In this document: in pieces, positions 28,610 to 37,953 of the stretch | Layout of the letters: every line of letters starts with the position of its first letter | Position numbering within the stretch: the first letter of the stretch is position 1 | Source: Peristeroidobacter agariperforans | GTDB taxonomy: Bacteria; Pseudomonadota; Gammaproteobacteria; Steroidobacterales; Steroidobacteraceae | Direction of reading: 5' to 3' | Assembly: GCF_004138335.1 (NCBI RefSeq) | Contig: NZ_RYFW01000001.1 | Coordinates: 1,302,001-1,366,000 of the forward strand | DNA: 64,000 bases | Notes under the pieces: generated by a model | Told to the model about the DNA's origin: nothing | Database searches by the model: none | What the model saw: only the letters and a program-made list of their open reading frames with translations | Made by a program: the position numbers and the translations under genes

Positions 28610-29632
28610 TCACAGCGTCGCCTCACGCTTCAGCAACTCATCGATGGTGACGCCCACTTCCGGCACGCCGCCAAACACCGTACCCAGGCGGTTGTCCTTG
28701 AAATGCTGAAGCGCCGTCTGCGCCGCCTGTTCGGGAAGCGCCACGAAGCCCACGTCGGCAGCGAGCGCCGGCCCTTCGGTCAGGTAGTACTCGATGAACT
28801 TGCGCACTTCGGGGCGCTGCGCGGACTTGTCGCTCACATAAATGAACAGCGGACGCGACAGCGGCTGGTAGCTTCCGTCGATTACAGCCGCATTGCTCGG
28901 CAGAACTTGCGTGCCATCTTCCTTCTCGATTTGCACTGCGCGCATCCGATCCTTGTGACCGATGTAATAAGCGAATCCGAAGTAACCAAGCGCGTTCTTG
29001 TTGTTCTCGACGCCTTGCACCAGCACGTTGTCGTCTTCGCTCGCGGTGTAATCGCCTCGGCTGGATTTAGCCTTGCCGGTCACCGCTTCGGTGAAGTAAT
29101 CGAACGTCCCCGAATCCGCGCCCGGACCGAACAGCATCAGCGGCGCATCGGGCCACTCCGGGCGCACCTGGTTCCAACGCGTGATCTGGCCTTGCGCCGC
29201 CGGCTCCCACATCTTCTTCAGGTCCGCGACGGTGAGCGACTTCACCCAATCGTTCTTGGGATTGACCACGACGGTGATGGCGTCGAACGCCACGGGCAGC
29301 TCGATGAAGTTGATGCCGGCGGCGCGGCACATCTCCATTTCCTCTTTGAGGATGGGGCGCGATGCGTTGGAGATGTCGACGTCGCCGCGACACAGTTTCT
29401 TGAAGCCGCCGCCGGTGCCGGACAGGCCAACGGTTGCGCGTACCGCGCCGCGCTGCTCGATCTGGAATTCTTCGGCAACCGCCTCGGCGATCGGAAACAC
29501 GGTGCTCGAGCCGTCGATGCGGATGACCGGCGCGTCCCGGCCGGTGGGAGCCCCATTCTGCTTGCCACAGCCGACCAACACCATCGTGAGCTGAGCGGCG
29601 AGCGCCAGAATCGTCAAACGCCGAGCGTTCAT
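28610..29632 (-). CDS. pstS: PstS/SphX-type phosphate-binding lipoprotein
   Basis: 340 residues. Lipobox L-V-G-C (Cys22), then the phosphate-binding fold with I-D-G-S-S-T-V-F-P-I-A-E, S-G-T-G-G-G-F-K-K-L-C-R-G, S-N-A-S-R-P and D-S-G-T-F-D-Y-F. It is the SphX-like subgroup of PstS. It should capture phosphate at the periplasmic face of the envelope for an ABC importer. No pstC, pstA, pstB or phoU is adjacent, so it is an orphan binding protein. The ATG at 29632 gives the correct signal peptide. Confidence 0.88.
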   Translation of the reverse strand: MNARRLTILALAAQLTMVLVGCGKQNGAPTGRDAPVIRIDGSSTVFPIAEAVAEEFQIEQRGAVRATVGLSGTGGGFKKLCRGDVDISNASRPILKEEMEMCRAAGINFIELPVAFDAITVVVNPKNDWVKSLTVADLKKMWEPAAQGQITRWNQVRPEWPDAPLMLFGPGADSGTFDYFTEAVTGKAKSSRGDYTASEDDNVLVQGVENNKNALGYFGFAYYIGHKDRMRAVQIEKEDGTQVLPSNAAVIDGSYQPLSRPLFIYVSDKSAQRPEVRKFIEYYLTEGPALAADVGFVALPEQAAQTALQHFKDNRLGTVFGGVPEVGVTIDELLKREATL

Positions 29633-29811
29633 GCAGGACCTCGTCAGTAAAACTGCAATTTTGCGGCAAAGGGGCAGCAAAGTCTCGTCACCTGCGAAAC
29701 CGAGCCGTTGGGGCAAGCGTTGCGTCCCAGAACGAGCCGGCATTCGCCGGCCGCGAAGAAGTTACAGGAGCGCGGCAATGCCCGACGCGGGGTCGGTGGC
29801 CGCGGACGGGT

Positions 29812-30996
29812 ATGAGACGTCGTGACAAATGGTTATTGGCCATCGCGATCATCCTGATCGTAGGCGTGGCGATCCGTGCAGCACTGCCGACCCTCATTCG
29901 CGACCGTGTCAACGAGCAGCTGCAGGCGCTCGAAGACTATGACGGCCACATCGAAGACGTGGACCTCTCACTGATCCGCGGGGCGTACCGCATCAACAAC
30001 ATCGAGATCGTGAAGACCGGCTCGGGCCAGCCCGTGCCCTTCTTCAGCAGCGATCGCATCGATTTCTCGGTCGAGTGGCGCAGCCTGTTGCGTGGCTCGC
30101 TGGTGTCCGAAGGCGAATTCTTCGGTCCCAAGCTGAACTTCGTGCAGGCCGAGAACGAACAGCAATCGCAGACCGGCAAAGGCGTGAACTGGACGGATCG
30201 GTTCGAACAGCTGTTTCCGTTCAAGTTCAACACGGTGCGGATTCACGACGGCACGGTGACGTTCACCGCTCCGGGCATCAGTACCCGGGATGCGATCAAA
30301 GCGACCCGGCTGGAGGCCGAAGTCTCCAACCTCACCAACGTGGTCGAGAAGGACAAGGAAACATTCGCTGATTTCCGCGCCGACGCTCAGGTGCTCGACG
30401 GCGGCTCCGCCAAGGTCAGCGGCAGCGTCAATCCACTCGAAGACAAGCCAACGTTCGATGTGAACTTGCAGTTGCGCAACGTGAAGCTGCCGCAAGTGAA
30501 TCCGTGGCTGCGTCAGTACATCAAGGCCGATGCCGAGGCCGGCGACTTCGAACTGTATCTGGAGCTCGCCGCCGCCGACGGCAAGTTCAAAGGCTACGCC
30601 AAGCCGATCCTCGAGAACGTCAACATCTACAGCAGCGAAGAGCCGGAAGAGAATGTGCTGAAGCGCATCTGGGAAGGTCTGGTGGATTTCGCCGCAAATG
30701 TGCTGGAGAACGACGACAAGGAGCAGGTCGCCGCGCGCATTCCGTTCACGGGAACGATCGACAATCCCAAGACGAGCATTCTCGAAACTATCGTCAGCGT
30801 GCTGCACAACGCCTTCGTCGGCGCCTTTGCGCGCTCGCTCGAAGGCAGCATCTCGGTCCGCGCGGTCCGGGAGAATCTGAAAGATGTCGGCGAGCCGGCG
30901 GCCGAAGGCGAGAAGAAGAGCGACAAGAAGGACGACAAGGCCAGCGACAAGAAACGCAGTGAGGAGCCGGACTTCGGCCCCAAGCGCAACACCTGA
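29812..30996 (+). CDS. DUF748/AsmA-like envelope protein
   Basis: 394 residues. A single N-terminal hydrophobic helix (about 7-25) anchors the protein; the rest is periplasmic. Motifs such as V-D-L-S-L-I-R-G-A-Y-R-I-N-N-I-E-I, F-F-S-S-D-R-I-D-F-S-V-E-W-R-S-L-L-R-G and I-P-F-T-G-T-I-D-N-P-K-T-S-I belong to DUF748, a relative of AsmA-type envelope proteins implicated in lipid transport. The C-terminus is a Lys/Asp-rich charged tail of about 30 residues. Unlike large DUF748 proteins (often over 900 residues) this is a short version. It ends four bases before the convergent rhaK gene. Confidence 0.78.
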   Translation: MRRRDKWLLAIAIILIVGVAIRAALPTLIRDRVNEQLQALEDYDGHIEDVDLSLIRGAYRINNIEIVKTGSGQPVPFFSSDRIDFSVEWRSLLRGSLVSEGEFFGPKLNFVQAENEQQSQTGKGVNWTDRFEQLFPFKFNTVRIHDGTVTFTAPGISTRDAIKATRLEAEVSNLTNVVEKDKETFADFRADAQVLDGGSAKVSGSVNPLEDKPTFDVNLQLRNVKLPQVNPWLRQYIKADAEAGDFELYLELAAADGKFKGYAKPILENVNIYSSEEPEENVLKRIWEGLVDFAANVLENDDKEQVAARIPFTGTIDNPKTSILETIVSVLHNAFVGAFARSLEGSISVRAVRENLKDVGEPAAEGEKKSDKKDDKASDKKRSEEPDFGPKRNT

Positions 30997-31000
30997 GTCC

Positions 31001-32368
31001 TCAGCTCAGGACCAATTTCCGCCAGGCCTCCCGGTAGGGCGGCAATGACCTGAGAGTTGCAGCCGCTGCCGGTGTCATCGGCGGGGGTGGCGCGTCATGG
31101 AAGCCCGCCAGATAACAAGCAGCACGTGTGTTGCCGCCGTCGCCGAAGCTCGACTCGACTGACCGTCCAGGCAGTAACGCACCGAGAATCGAGCCGAATA
31201 ACGGATTGGTAGCGAGCGGGCCATCGATCAATACGGCGCCGTCGGCGCCCAACATTTCGATCAGCAACTCGCACATCAGCGCGACATACAACGTGGCGAG
31301 GCTGGCTCGCTCCGAGCCCGACAACGAATCGGCATTGACCACCCGTCCGACGCGCCCGGCAAAGGGTCCGCCACTCGCAAACGCCGGCAGGGCCATCGCC
31401 TGCCGCTCGATCACATTGAGCAGCGCCGGCATATTTGGACGGGCATCCGTTCCCGCGGTCGCCTCGTACTCGCGACCACCCATGAATCTCGCCGTTGCCA
31501 CGGGCGATCCGAATGCATCGACGCTTGCGAGCATGTCTTTGTCTTCGCGAAGCCGTGTGAGATCCGCGCGGTTCGCCATGACGACGCTCCAGGTGCCGCT
31601 GGAGATGACGGTGAACGGTTGATCGCGATCTCGTGCAATCAGAAACTTCAGATACGACGCGTTCGAGTCGTGAATGCCGCTGGTGACCTGACATTGCGGA
31701 TCCAGGCCGGTCGCGGCTGCGATTTCCGCTGAGATCGACCCAAGCACGTCGCTCGCGAGCGTCCTCTGTGGAAACAGCTTGTCCCAGCCTCGGGCCTGCG
31801 CGAGCTTCGAGAAACTCTGCTCGCGCGGTAGCCAAAGATCGGAGTGGCAACCCAGCGACGTGACTTCGCTCGCCATTACGCCGCTCAATCGCCATGCCCA
31901 GAACTGCGGATACAACAGCGCGAACGCAACTCGGGAGAAGAGCTGCGGCTGAGCTTCTTGCAGGAAGAACAGCTGACGGCCGAGGTTCAGCCCGAGCGGC
32001 AGGTCCGGCGAGTATGTGCTTTGGTAAGCGTCGCGCCGCCGGCGATACTCGGCGTTCACTCGTTCGAAACAAGTATCTTCATAATCGGGCGCGGCGATCA
32101 CACGATGGTCGCGATCGATCAGGACCGCTGCGGCCCCATGCGCGACCGGAACGATGGTGCGAATACGGTCTCGATGAGGCGCGTCGCGCAATGCATCCAG
32201 CAACCATTGACTGATCGCGTCCACGTCCAGCTCGCGCATCGCGGGACCTTGAACGACAGCATTGGCCCGCCGGCTGCCGCGAATCTCGGCGCCGGTCTCC
32301 GGATCGATGACGGAGACCTTGGCGTTGGTCTTGCCGATATCGATCAGTGCGATCAACGAATGCGTCAT
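31001..32368 (-). CDS. rhaK: Rhamnulokinase-type FGGY carbohydrate kinase
   Basis: 455 residues of the FGGY kinase fold. The N-terminal phosphate-binding loop I-A-L-I-D-I-G-K-T-N-A-K, the T-S-G-I-H-D-S-N-A-S-Y region with the catalytic Asp, and I-S-S-G-T-W-S-V are clear. It is the last gene of the minus-strand rha operon, 6 bases after rhaQ. In Rhizobium leguminosarum the equivalent RhaK phosphorylates the sugar and is also needed for transport. By context it should convert L-rhamnulose to rhamnulose 1-phosphate; fuculokinase activity is the main alternative from sequence alone. Confidence 0.88.
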   Translation of the reverse strand: MTHSLIALIDIGKTNAKVSVIDPETGAEIRGSRRANAVVQGPAMRELDVDAISQWLLDALRDAPHRDRIRTIVPVAHGAAAVLIDRDHRVIAAPDYEDTCFERVNAEYRRRRDAYQSTYSPDLPLGLNLGRQLFFLQEAQPQLFSRVAFALLYPQFWAWRLSGVMASEVTSLGCHSDLWLPREQSFSKLAQARGWDKLFPQRTLASDVLGSISAEIAAATGLDPQCQVTSGIHDSNASYLKFLIARDRDQPFTVISSGTWSVVMANRADLTRLREDKDMLASVDAFGSPVATARFMGGREYEATAGTDARPNMPALLNVIERQAMALPAFASGGPFAGRVGRVVNADSLSGSERASLATLYVALMCELLIEMLGADGAVLIDGPLATNPLFGSILGALLPGRSVESSFGDGGNTRAACYLAGFHDAPPPPMTPAAAATLRSLPPYREAWRKLVLS

Positions 32369-32374
32369 GGGTGG

Positions 32375-33346
32375 TTACGACAGGTGACGGCTCGGTCGGC
32401 CCCACCAGCGCTCGGCGATCACAGGAATGGCGACCACGGTGATGAGCAGTGCGCCGACGATGATGGACATTACGATGCCCGGCACGTTCAACAGCCCCAA
32501 TCCGAAGTTCACGAAGCCGAGCACCACCGCCGCGAGCAGCACGCCCGGAATGGTGCCCTTGCCGCCCCACACCGACACGCCGCCGAGAATGACCATGCTG
32601 ATGATCTCCAATTCCCAGCCCTGCGCGATCGATGGACGCGTCGAGCCGAGACGCGATGTGAGCAGCACCGCAGCGAGTCCGCTGCAAAGGCCCGTCACGG
32701 CAAACAACGCAAAGCGATAGCCGTCGACCGGCACGCCCGACCATTTCGCCGCGATGGGATTCGCGCCCAAAGCGTAGATGGTTCGGCCCCAGCGCGTTAC
32801 GTGCAGAAACAATCCGAACACTACAGCGAGCACAATGAGCAGGCTCAGCTCGATTGATAACGGCCCAACCAGGTAACCCTGACCGAACACAGCGAACGAC
32901 TGCGGATATTCCTTCAGCACGCGATCGCCGAGCACCGCGTAAGCGACGCCGCGAAACAGCGTCATCGTGCCGATGGTCGCCACGATCGACGGCACGCGGC
33001 CCAACGTCACGAGTGCGCCATTGACCATGCCTGCCGCAAGTCCCGTGCTCAATCCAATCGCAACCAAGCCCGGCGTTTGAATGCCGGCTGCAGCGGCGAG
33101 GCCCATTGCGACGGATGACAACGCAATAATGGCTGCGACCGAAATGTCGATCTCGCCGGCGATGATCAGCAGCGCGAGCGGCAGAGCGATGACGGCACGC
33201 TCGGTGAAGTTGAACGTAGCATCCGACAGCGTCCACACATCCAGGAAGTACGGCGACAGGCTGGCGAAGCTGACGAACTCGATGGCCAGCACCAGTGCGA
33301 GCATCGATTCCCAGCGCAGCAGACTTCTTAATCTTTGCACAGTCAT
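32375..33346 (-). CDS. rhaQ: Rhamnose ABC transporter permease 2
   Basis: 323 residues, about 9-10 hydrophobic helices, of the ribose/xylose (RbsC-like) permease family; G-E-I-D-I-S-V-A-A-I-I-A-L-S-S and G-A-N-P-I-A-A-K-W-S-G are family motifs. The ATG at 33346, with GAGG just upstream, is preferred to an in-frame GTG at 33388. It is the second of two permease genes in the order found in the Rhizobium rha locus, so it is named rhaQ by synteny. It would pair with RhaP to form the inner-membrane channel. Confidence 0.87.
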   Translation of the reverse strand: MTVQRLRSLLRWESMLALVLAIEFVSFASLSPYFLDVWTLSDATFNFTERAVIALPLALLIIAGEIDISVAAIIALSSVAMGLAAAAGIQTPGLVAIGLSTGLAAGMVNGALVTLGRVPSIVATIGTMTLFRGVAYAVLGDRVLKEYPQSFAVFGQGYLVGPLSIELSLLIVLAVVFGLFLHVTRWGRTIYALGANPIAAKWSGVPVDGYRFALFAVTGLCSGLAAVLLTSRLGSTRPSIAQGWELEIISMVILGGVSVWGGKGTIPGVLLAAVVLGFVNFGLGLLNVPGIVMSIIVGALLITVVAIPVIAERWWGRPSRHLS

Positions 33347-33416
33347 GCCGCCTCGATGACCAGAATCAGCCCGAACAACGGGCTCCACTGCAGCTGGCGT
33401 TGGTGTCTTGGCGCGC

Positions 33417-34400
33417 TCATGCCGCTTGGGCCTCCAGGATTGCGCGCTTGTCTTCGCGTCGCCGCGCGCTCAGCACGGCGGCCACGACGATGACCAGGCC
33501 GTTGATGCCCATCTGCCAGAACGGCGAGATGCCGATCAGTGGCAGCGCATTTCTAATGACGCCGATGAACAGGCAGCCGAGCACCACGCCGGCAACGGTG
33601 CCGATGCCACCCGCAATGGCGACGCCGCCGATCAAGCAGGCTGCGATCACTTGCAGCTCGAAGCCGAGCGCGATGTCGGTGTACGCGACCGCGAAGCGCG
33701 CCACCCACAAATAACCGCACAGGCCGGCAATCGCGCCACAAATCGTGTACGCGATGCATTGCATGCGGCCTGGGTCGATGCCGGTATAAGTCGCCGCAGC
33801 GGGATTGCCGCCGGCGGTATAGAGATTCCGGCCCAATACCGTGTAACGCATTACCACTGCAAAGGCAGCGACGGCGAAGATCGCGAGCCACGAGAGCGCG
33901 GTGAGACCCAGCAGCTCATAACGAATGAAGCCGAGAAACTGCGGCGACATGTGGTTGTCGTTCACCCAAGTGCCGCCGGACAGCAAGTAGATCACGCCGC
34001 GATACACCGACATCGTGCCGAGCGTGACGACGATGGGCGGCAGCTTCAATCGCCACACGAGCAGGCCATTGATCGCACCGAGCAGTGTGCCGCTCACAAT
34101 AGCGATCAAGAGCACGGGCGCGATGCCCAAGCCGGGATAGTTCTTGTTCAACAGTGCGACCAGCATTCCGGACAGCGCCAGATTGGCGGCGATCGACAGG
34201 TCGATGCCGCGCGTGAGGATCACCAGCATCTGCCCCAGCGCGAGCAGAATCAGAATGGCGCTGTCGTCGAGTATTTCAGCGAGGTTGCCTGGCCGGGCGA
34301 ACAGCGGGAATGCTGTCGTCACCGAAGCCAGCAACGACACGACGATGACACCGAGCGCGAGATCGCGCCGGGCGGCGGAGTTTTGCATCATTCGAATCAC
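33417..34400 (-). CDS. rhaP: Rhamnose ABC transporter permease 1
   Basis: 327 residues, RbsC-like permease with about 9 hydrophobic helices and the motifs T-R-G-I-D-L-S-I-A-A-N-L-A-L-S-G and A-G-G-N-P-A-A-A-T-Y-T-G-I-D. The GTG at 34400 overlaps the rhaT stop as GTGA, implying translational coupling; ATG codons at 34391 and 34388 are alternative starts. Together with RhaQ, RhaT and RhaS it forms a complete sugar importer. Confidence 0.87.
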   Translation of the reverse strand: MIRMMQNSAARRDLALGVIVVSLLASVTTAFPLFARPGNLAEILDDSAILILLALGQMLVILTRGIDLSIAANLALSGMLVALLNKNYPGLGIAPVLLIAIVSGTLLGAINGLLVWRLKLPPIVVTLGTMSVYRGVIYLLSGGTWVNDNHMSPQFLGFIRYELLGLTALSWLAIFAVAAFAVVMRYTVLGRNLYTAGGNPAAATYTGIDPGRMQCIAYTICGAIAGLCGYLWVARFAVAYTDIALGFELQVIAACLIGGVAIAGGIGTVAGVVLGCLFIGVIRNALPLIGISPFWQMGINGLVIVVAAVLSARRREDKRAILEAQAA

Positions 34401-35905
34401 GCGTCGGTCGCCGCCTGGACGACGTTTTCCGCCGTCGCTTCACTTCTATCCAGCAAGGCACGCACGCGCCCGCGGCGCATGACCAGGATGCGATCGGACA
34501 TGCCGAGGATCTCGGGCAGCTCCGACGAAATCATCACGACGGCGTTGCCTCGCTGGGCAAACGCGCTGGTGACGGCGTGCACCGCTGACTTCGCGCCCAC
34601 GTCGATGCCCTTGGTGGGCTCGTCGAGAATCAGAACTCGCGGCGAGCGCGCCAGCCACTTCGCAATCACGACCTTCTGCTGATTGCCGCCGGACAGGTCG
34701 CCGACGTTCTGCTCGGGGCCGGTCGCTTTGATGCCGAGCGCAGAGATCCAATGGTTCGCCAGTTCCGACTCGCGTTGCCGGCTGCAGATACCGCGCGGTG
34801 CGAGCGAGTTCAAATTGGTGAGCGAGACATTCGCGGCAATCGAGAAAGGCAGGATCGCGCCTTGCTGCTGACGATCCTCGGGTACATAAGCCAGACCATG
34901 ACGAACCGCGTCGGCCGGATTGGCAATCGACACCGGCTTGCCGCCTAAATGAACCGAGCCGGAGTTCGGCGCCGTCAAGCCGAACAAACATTGCGCCAGC
35001 TCGGTGCGGCCGGCGCCGACCAATCCATAGATGCCGAGCGTTTCGCCCTGTCGCACCGAAAAGGAGATGTTGTCGAACTCACTCGCGCGCGACAGGCCCT
35101 CCACCCGCAGCAGCTCTTCGCCGAGCGTCGTCTCCAGTTTTGGAAACAACTGCTCGACCGAACGGCCGACCATCATGCGAATCAGTTGCTCGCTGCCTGT
35201 GCCGGCAATCATGCCGTTGCCCACCGACGCGCCATCGCGAAACACGACGTAGCGATCGGCCAGGGAGAATATCTCTTCGAACTTGTGGCTGATGAAGAGC
35301 AGGGCACAGCCTGCATCCCGCAGCCGGCGAGCGATGCGGAACAGATCGTCTGCCTCGCGGTGTGACAAGGCCGCGGTCGGCTCATCGAGGATCAGTACGC
35401 GAGCTTCGCTCGTCAATGCGCGCGCGATCTGCACGATGTGCTTCTGCGCGACGCTCAGCTGGCCTGCCGGCATGTCCGGCGAGAAGGAAACATCGAGCTG
35501 TCGCAGAATTTCCGCCGCGCGTGTCCGCATCTCGCGCCACGCGATGAAGCGGCCGTTCTTCGGGCGATTGCTGACGAAGATGTTCTCGGCGACCGTCAGG
35601 TTGTCGAACACCACGCACTCTTGATGCACGACGTTGATGCCAAGCTCTCGTGCGTGCTCCGGATCGCGCACGCGGATGGAACGGCCATCGAGCATCAGCT
35701 CGCCGCCGTCCGGTTGATGGATGCCGCAAAGAATCTTGACCAGCGTCGACTTGCCGGCGCCGTTCTCGCCGATCAGCGCGGTCACCTGGCCTGGATGCAA
35801 ATCGAGATTGGCATCGCGCAGCGCGTGCGCGCCGCCGAAGGATTTCTTCACCTGCGTCAGCGTCAGGATGGGCTGCGCCGGCGCCTGCTGGATCGCCGCC
35901 GCCAT
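34397..35905 (-). CDS. rhaT: Rhamnose ABC transporter ATP-binding protein (two cassettes)
   Basis: 502 residues containing two fused ABC cassettes, as in RbsA/AraG-type transporters. Cassette 1 has Walker A G-E-N-G-A-G-K-S-T (46-54) and Walker B V-L-I-L-D-E-P-T-A-A-L-S. Cassette 2 has a degenerate P-loop G-L-V-G-A-G-R-T-E-L with no lysine, but a good signature L-S-G-G-N-Q-Q-K and L-I-L-D-E-P-T-K-G-I-D-V-G; this asymmetry is normal for the class. The ATG shares one base with the rhaS stop (TGATG), so translation is probably coupled. Confidence 0.9.
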   Translation of the reverse strand: MAAAIQQAPAQPILTLTQVKKSFGGAHALRDANLDLHPGQVTALIGENGAGKSTLVKILCGIHQPDGGELMLDGRSIRVRDPEHARELGINVVHQECVVFDNLTVAENIFVSNRPKNGRFIAWREMRTRAAEILRQLDVSFSPDMPAGQLSVAQKHIVQIARALTSEARVLILDEPTAALSHREADDLFRIARRLRDAGCALLFISHKFEEIFSLADRYVVFRDGASVGNGMIAGTGSEQLIRMMVGRSVEQLFPKLETTLGEELLRVEGLSRASEFDNISFSVRQGETLGIYGLVGAGRTELAQCLFGLTAPNSGSVHLGGKPVSIANPADAVRHGLAYVPEDRQQQGAILPFSIAANVSLTNLNSLAPRGICSRQRESELANHWISALGIKATGPEQNVGDLSGGNQQKVVIAKWLARSPRVLILDEPTKGIDVGAKSAVHAVTSAFAQRGNAVVMISSELPEILGMSDRILVMRRGRVRALLDRSEATAENVVQAATDA

Positions 35906-36927
35906 CAGAAAATCGCCGCGAATTGCTCGACGTTGCTCTGGTCGTAGATGAACGGTTTGGCCATCGCGCCCACGCCGTCGGCGTCGAACGTCACCGCACC
36001 CACGCGCCCCAACGAGATCTCATTGCCGTCTTCAGGCTTCGCGTCGCGCGCAAGCTGGGCGGCGACTTGAGTCGCCGCGTAGCCGAGATCGATGGGATTC
36101 CAGATCGCGAACTTCGGCACGACGCCTTTGCGCACATACCCGACCAGCTCGGACGGCAAGCCCAGGCCAGTGACTTTCACCTTGCCCGTGAGCCCCTGAT
36201 CTTCGATGGCCTTGGCCGCAGCAACGATGCCAACCGAGCTCAACGAAACAACGACTGCGAGGTCCGGATGTTGCTTCACCAGCGCCACGGTCTCGCGATA
36301 AGACTTGTCCGCGACATCATCGCCGTACACGACGCCCGCGAACTGCAGCCCTGGATACTGCGGCAGGGCCTGCTTCATCTGAGCGAGCCAGGAATTCTGG
36401 TTGGTGGATGTGGGCGTCGCTGAAACAACCGCGATCTTGCCTTTGCCTTCCGGCGCCAACTCGGACGCGAGCTGCGCCACCGTCTGGCCAATCAGCTCGT
36501 CCGACGACGGAGCGAGATGAACTGCGCGACCTGCCTTCGCAACGGCGGAGTCATAAGAAATGACTTTGATGCCTCGTTGCATCGCTCGCTGCAGCGTCGG
36601 CACGACCGCATCGGGATCGTTCGCCGAAATCGCGATGGCGTCGACGCGCTGAGCGATCAGCGCATTCAATGTTTCTATTTGCCCTTCGGCGGTCGGCGTG
36701 GTCGGGCCGGTGAAGATGATCTCCGCGCCGAGCGTCGCTGCAGCTTCGTCCGCGCCCTTGTGGACCGCGTCGAAGAAGCCGCTGCCCAGATTTTTGGCGA
36801 CGATGCCGATGCGCAGCTTGTCGCCGCTGCCGTTGCCTTCATTGGAAGTCTGCGGCCGCTCGCCGCAGCCTGCGATCATGACGGCGGCCAGCGAGACCGC
36901 ACCCACGAGCATTGCCCTTCTACGCAT
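35905..36927 (-). CDS. rhaS: Rhamnose-binding lipoprotein of the ABC importer
   Basis: 340 residues. An Arg-rich start and hydrophobic segment end in the lipobox I-A-G-C. The remainder is a type I periplasmic binding fold (L-R-I-G-I-V-A-K-N-L-G-S-G-F-F-D-A ... D-A-I-A-I-S-A-N-D-P-D-A-V-V-P ... V-K-V-T-G-L-G-L-P-S-E), very like rhizobial RhaS. Three in-frame ATGs (36942, 36933, 36927) exist; a G-run six bases upstream and the signal peptide favour 36927. It should bind L-rhamnose outside the inner membrane and deliver it to RhaPQ. Confidence 0.88.
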   Translation of the reverse strand: MRRRAMLVGAVSLAAVMIAGCGERPQTSNEGNGSGDKLRIGIVAKNLGSGFFDAVHKGADEAAATLGAEIIFTGPTTPTAEGQIETLNALIAQRVDAIAISANDPDAVVPTLQRAMQRGIKVISYDSAVAKAGRAVHLAPSSDELIGQTVAQLASELAPEGKGKIAVVSATPTSTNQNSWLAQMKQALPQYPGLQFAGVVYGDDVADKSYRETVALVKQHPDLAVVVSLSSVGIVAAAKAIEDQGLTGKVKVTGLGLPSELVGYVRKGVVPKFAIWNPIDLGYAATQVAAQLARDAKPEDGNEISLGRVGAVTFDADGVGAMAKPFIYDQSNVEQFAAIF

Positions 36928-36985
36928 TCTCATCCCCCGCATTCGAGCGGCCGGCCGTTGTTCGCCGTGCCGCTGCGTTGCTAAC

Positions 36986-37789
36986 TCACGCGAGCTTCTG
37001 CAACTCGTCGTCCTGGCTCACCGAGGCGACGATCACTTTGATGCCCGCGGCTTTGAACACTTCCAACTCTTCCTGTTTCGCGCCGTCGTCAGTGATGATG
37101 GTGGAGATCCGCTCCAGCCCCGTGACGATCATCGCCGACTTCTGCCGCAGCTTGCTGCTGTCGGCCATTACGATCACATCCTCGGTGCGCTTCAGCAGCT
37201 TGGTCTGCGCCTGCACGACCAACGGGTCGGCTTCCATGATGCCGAAGCGGTTCAGGCCGTAGCAGCCGGTGAACAGCTTGTTGCCCCAGAAGTTCTCGAT
37301 GGTGTCGTTGTCGAACGGGCTGAGCACGATGTTCTGCTCACGGAAGATGGTGCCGCCCGGCAGCGTGATCCGATTGCGGCTGGTGGCGAGCAGCTTGGCT
37401 GCGATCGGAAACGAATTCGTCAGGATGTCCAGATCGTGATCGGCGAGAAATTCCACCAGCGCGAACGTGGTGGTGCCGCCATTGATAATGATGCTCTCGC
37501 CGGCGGTGATGAGTTCCGCGGCCGCGCGAGCGATGGCGCGCTTCTGCGGAACACTGATGTCCTGACTCAACGAGAACGGCATGCCCACCAAGTGCGGCTG
37601 ATGCCGCGGACGCACCGCTTCGGCGCCACCGCGAATACGTTTTACCTCGCCGCGCTCGGCGAGCGTGTTGATGTCGCGGCGAATGGTCGCCTCGGATGCG
37701 CCGAGCAAATCCAGCAGGTCGCCGACGCTCACAATGGAGCGCTCTTCGACGAGCTTCAGAATCAGGCTATGGCGCTCACGTTCCAACAT
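36986..37789 (-). CDS. rhaR: DeoR-family regulator of rhamnose catabolism
   Basis: 267 residues. The N-terminal DeoR helix-turn-helix (about 5-58, with V-G-D-L-L-D-L-L-G-A-S-E-A-T-I-R-R-D-I-N-T-L) is followed by the DeoR effector domain (G-G-T-T-T-F-A-L ... L-T-N-S-F-P-I-A ... L-P-G-G-T). AGGAGG lies four bases before the ATG. It is the first gene of the minus-strand operon rhaRSTPQK and lies opposite rhaD. By analogy with Rhizobium RhaR it should repress both directions and be relieved by a rhamnose intermediate. Confidence 0.88.
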   Translation of the reverse strand: MLERERHSLILKLVEERSIVSVGDLLDLLGASEATIRRDINTLAERGEVKRIRGGAEAVRPRHQPHLVGMPFSLSQDISVPQKRAIARAAAELITAGESIIINGGTTTFALVEFLADHDLDILTNSFPIAAKLLATSRNRITLPGGTIFREQNIVLSPFDNDTIENFWGNKLFTGCYGLNRFGIMEADPLVVQAQTKLLKRTEDVIVMADSSKLRQKSAMIVTGLERISTIITDDGAKQEELEVFKAAGIKVIVASVSQDDELQKLA

Positions 37790-37832
37790 GGAACCTCCTA
37801 AAAAGCAGCTTCGATCACGGCTCCAACACCGC

Positions 37833-37871
37833 TGATCGATTATGCTCGCATCTGATTGTATATGATCGATT
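37833..37871. promoter_or_regulatory. Candidate RhaR operator: direct repeat TGATCGATT
   Basis: TGATCGATT occurs at 37833-37841 and again at 37863-37871, 30 bp apart (about three helical turns), in the 164-base gap between the divergent rhaR and rhaD starts. The core TGATCGAT is itself nearly palindromic. The spacing and position suit a regulator contacting one face of the helix. This is inference; the RhaR site is not known to me for this lineage. Confidence 0.45.
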
Positions 37872-37953
37872 CGTGTGGTAAACAGTCATTTCATAGCGCG
37901 CGGAGCGATTTTTTATGCCCGAACGCGATCAAACTGCCCGTGGGGGAGATTAG

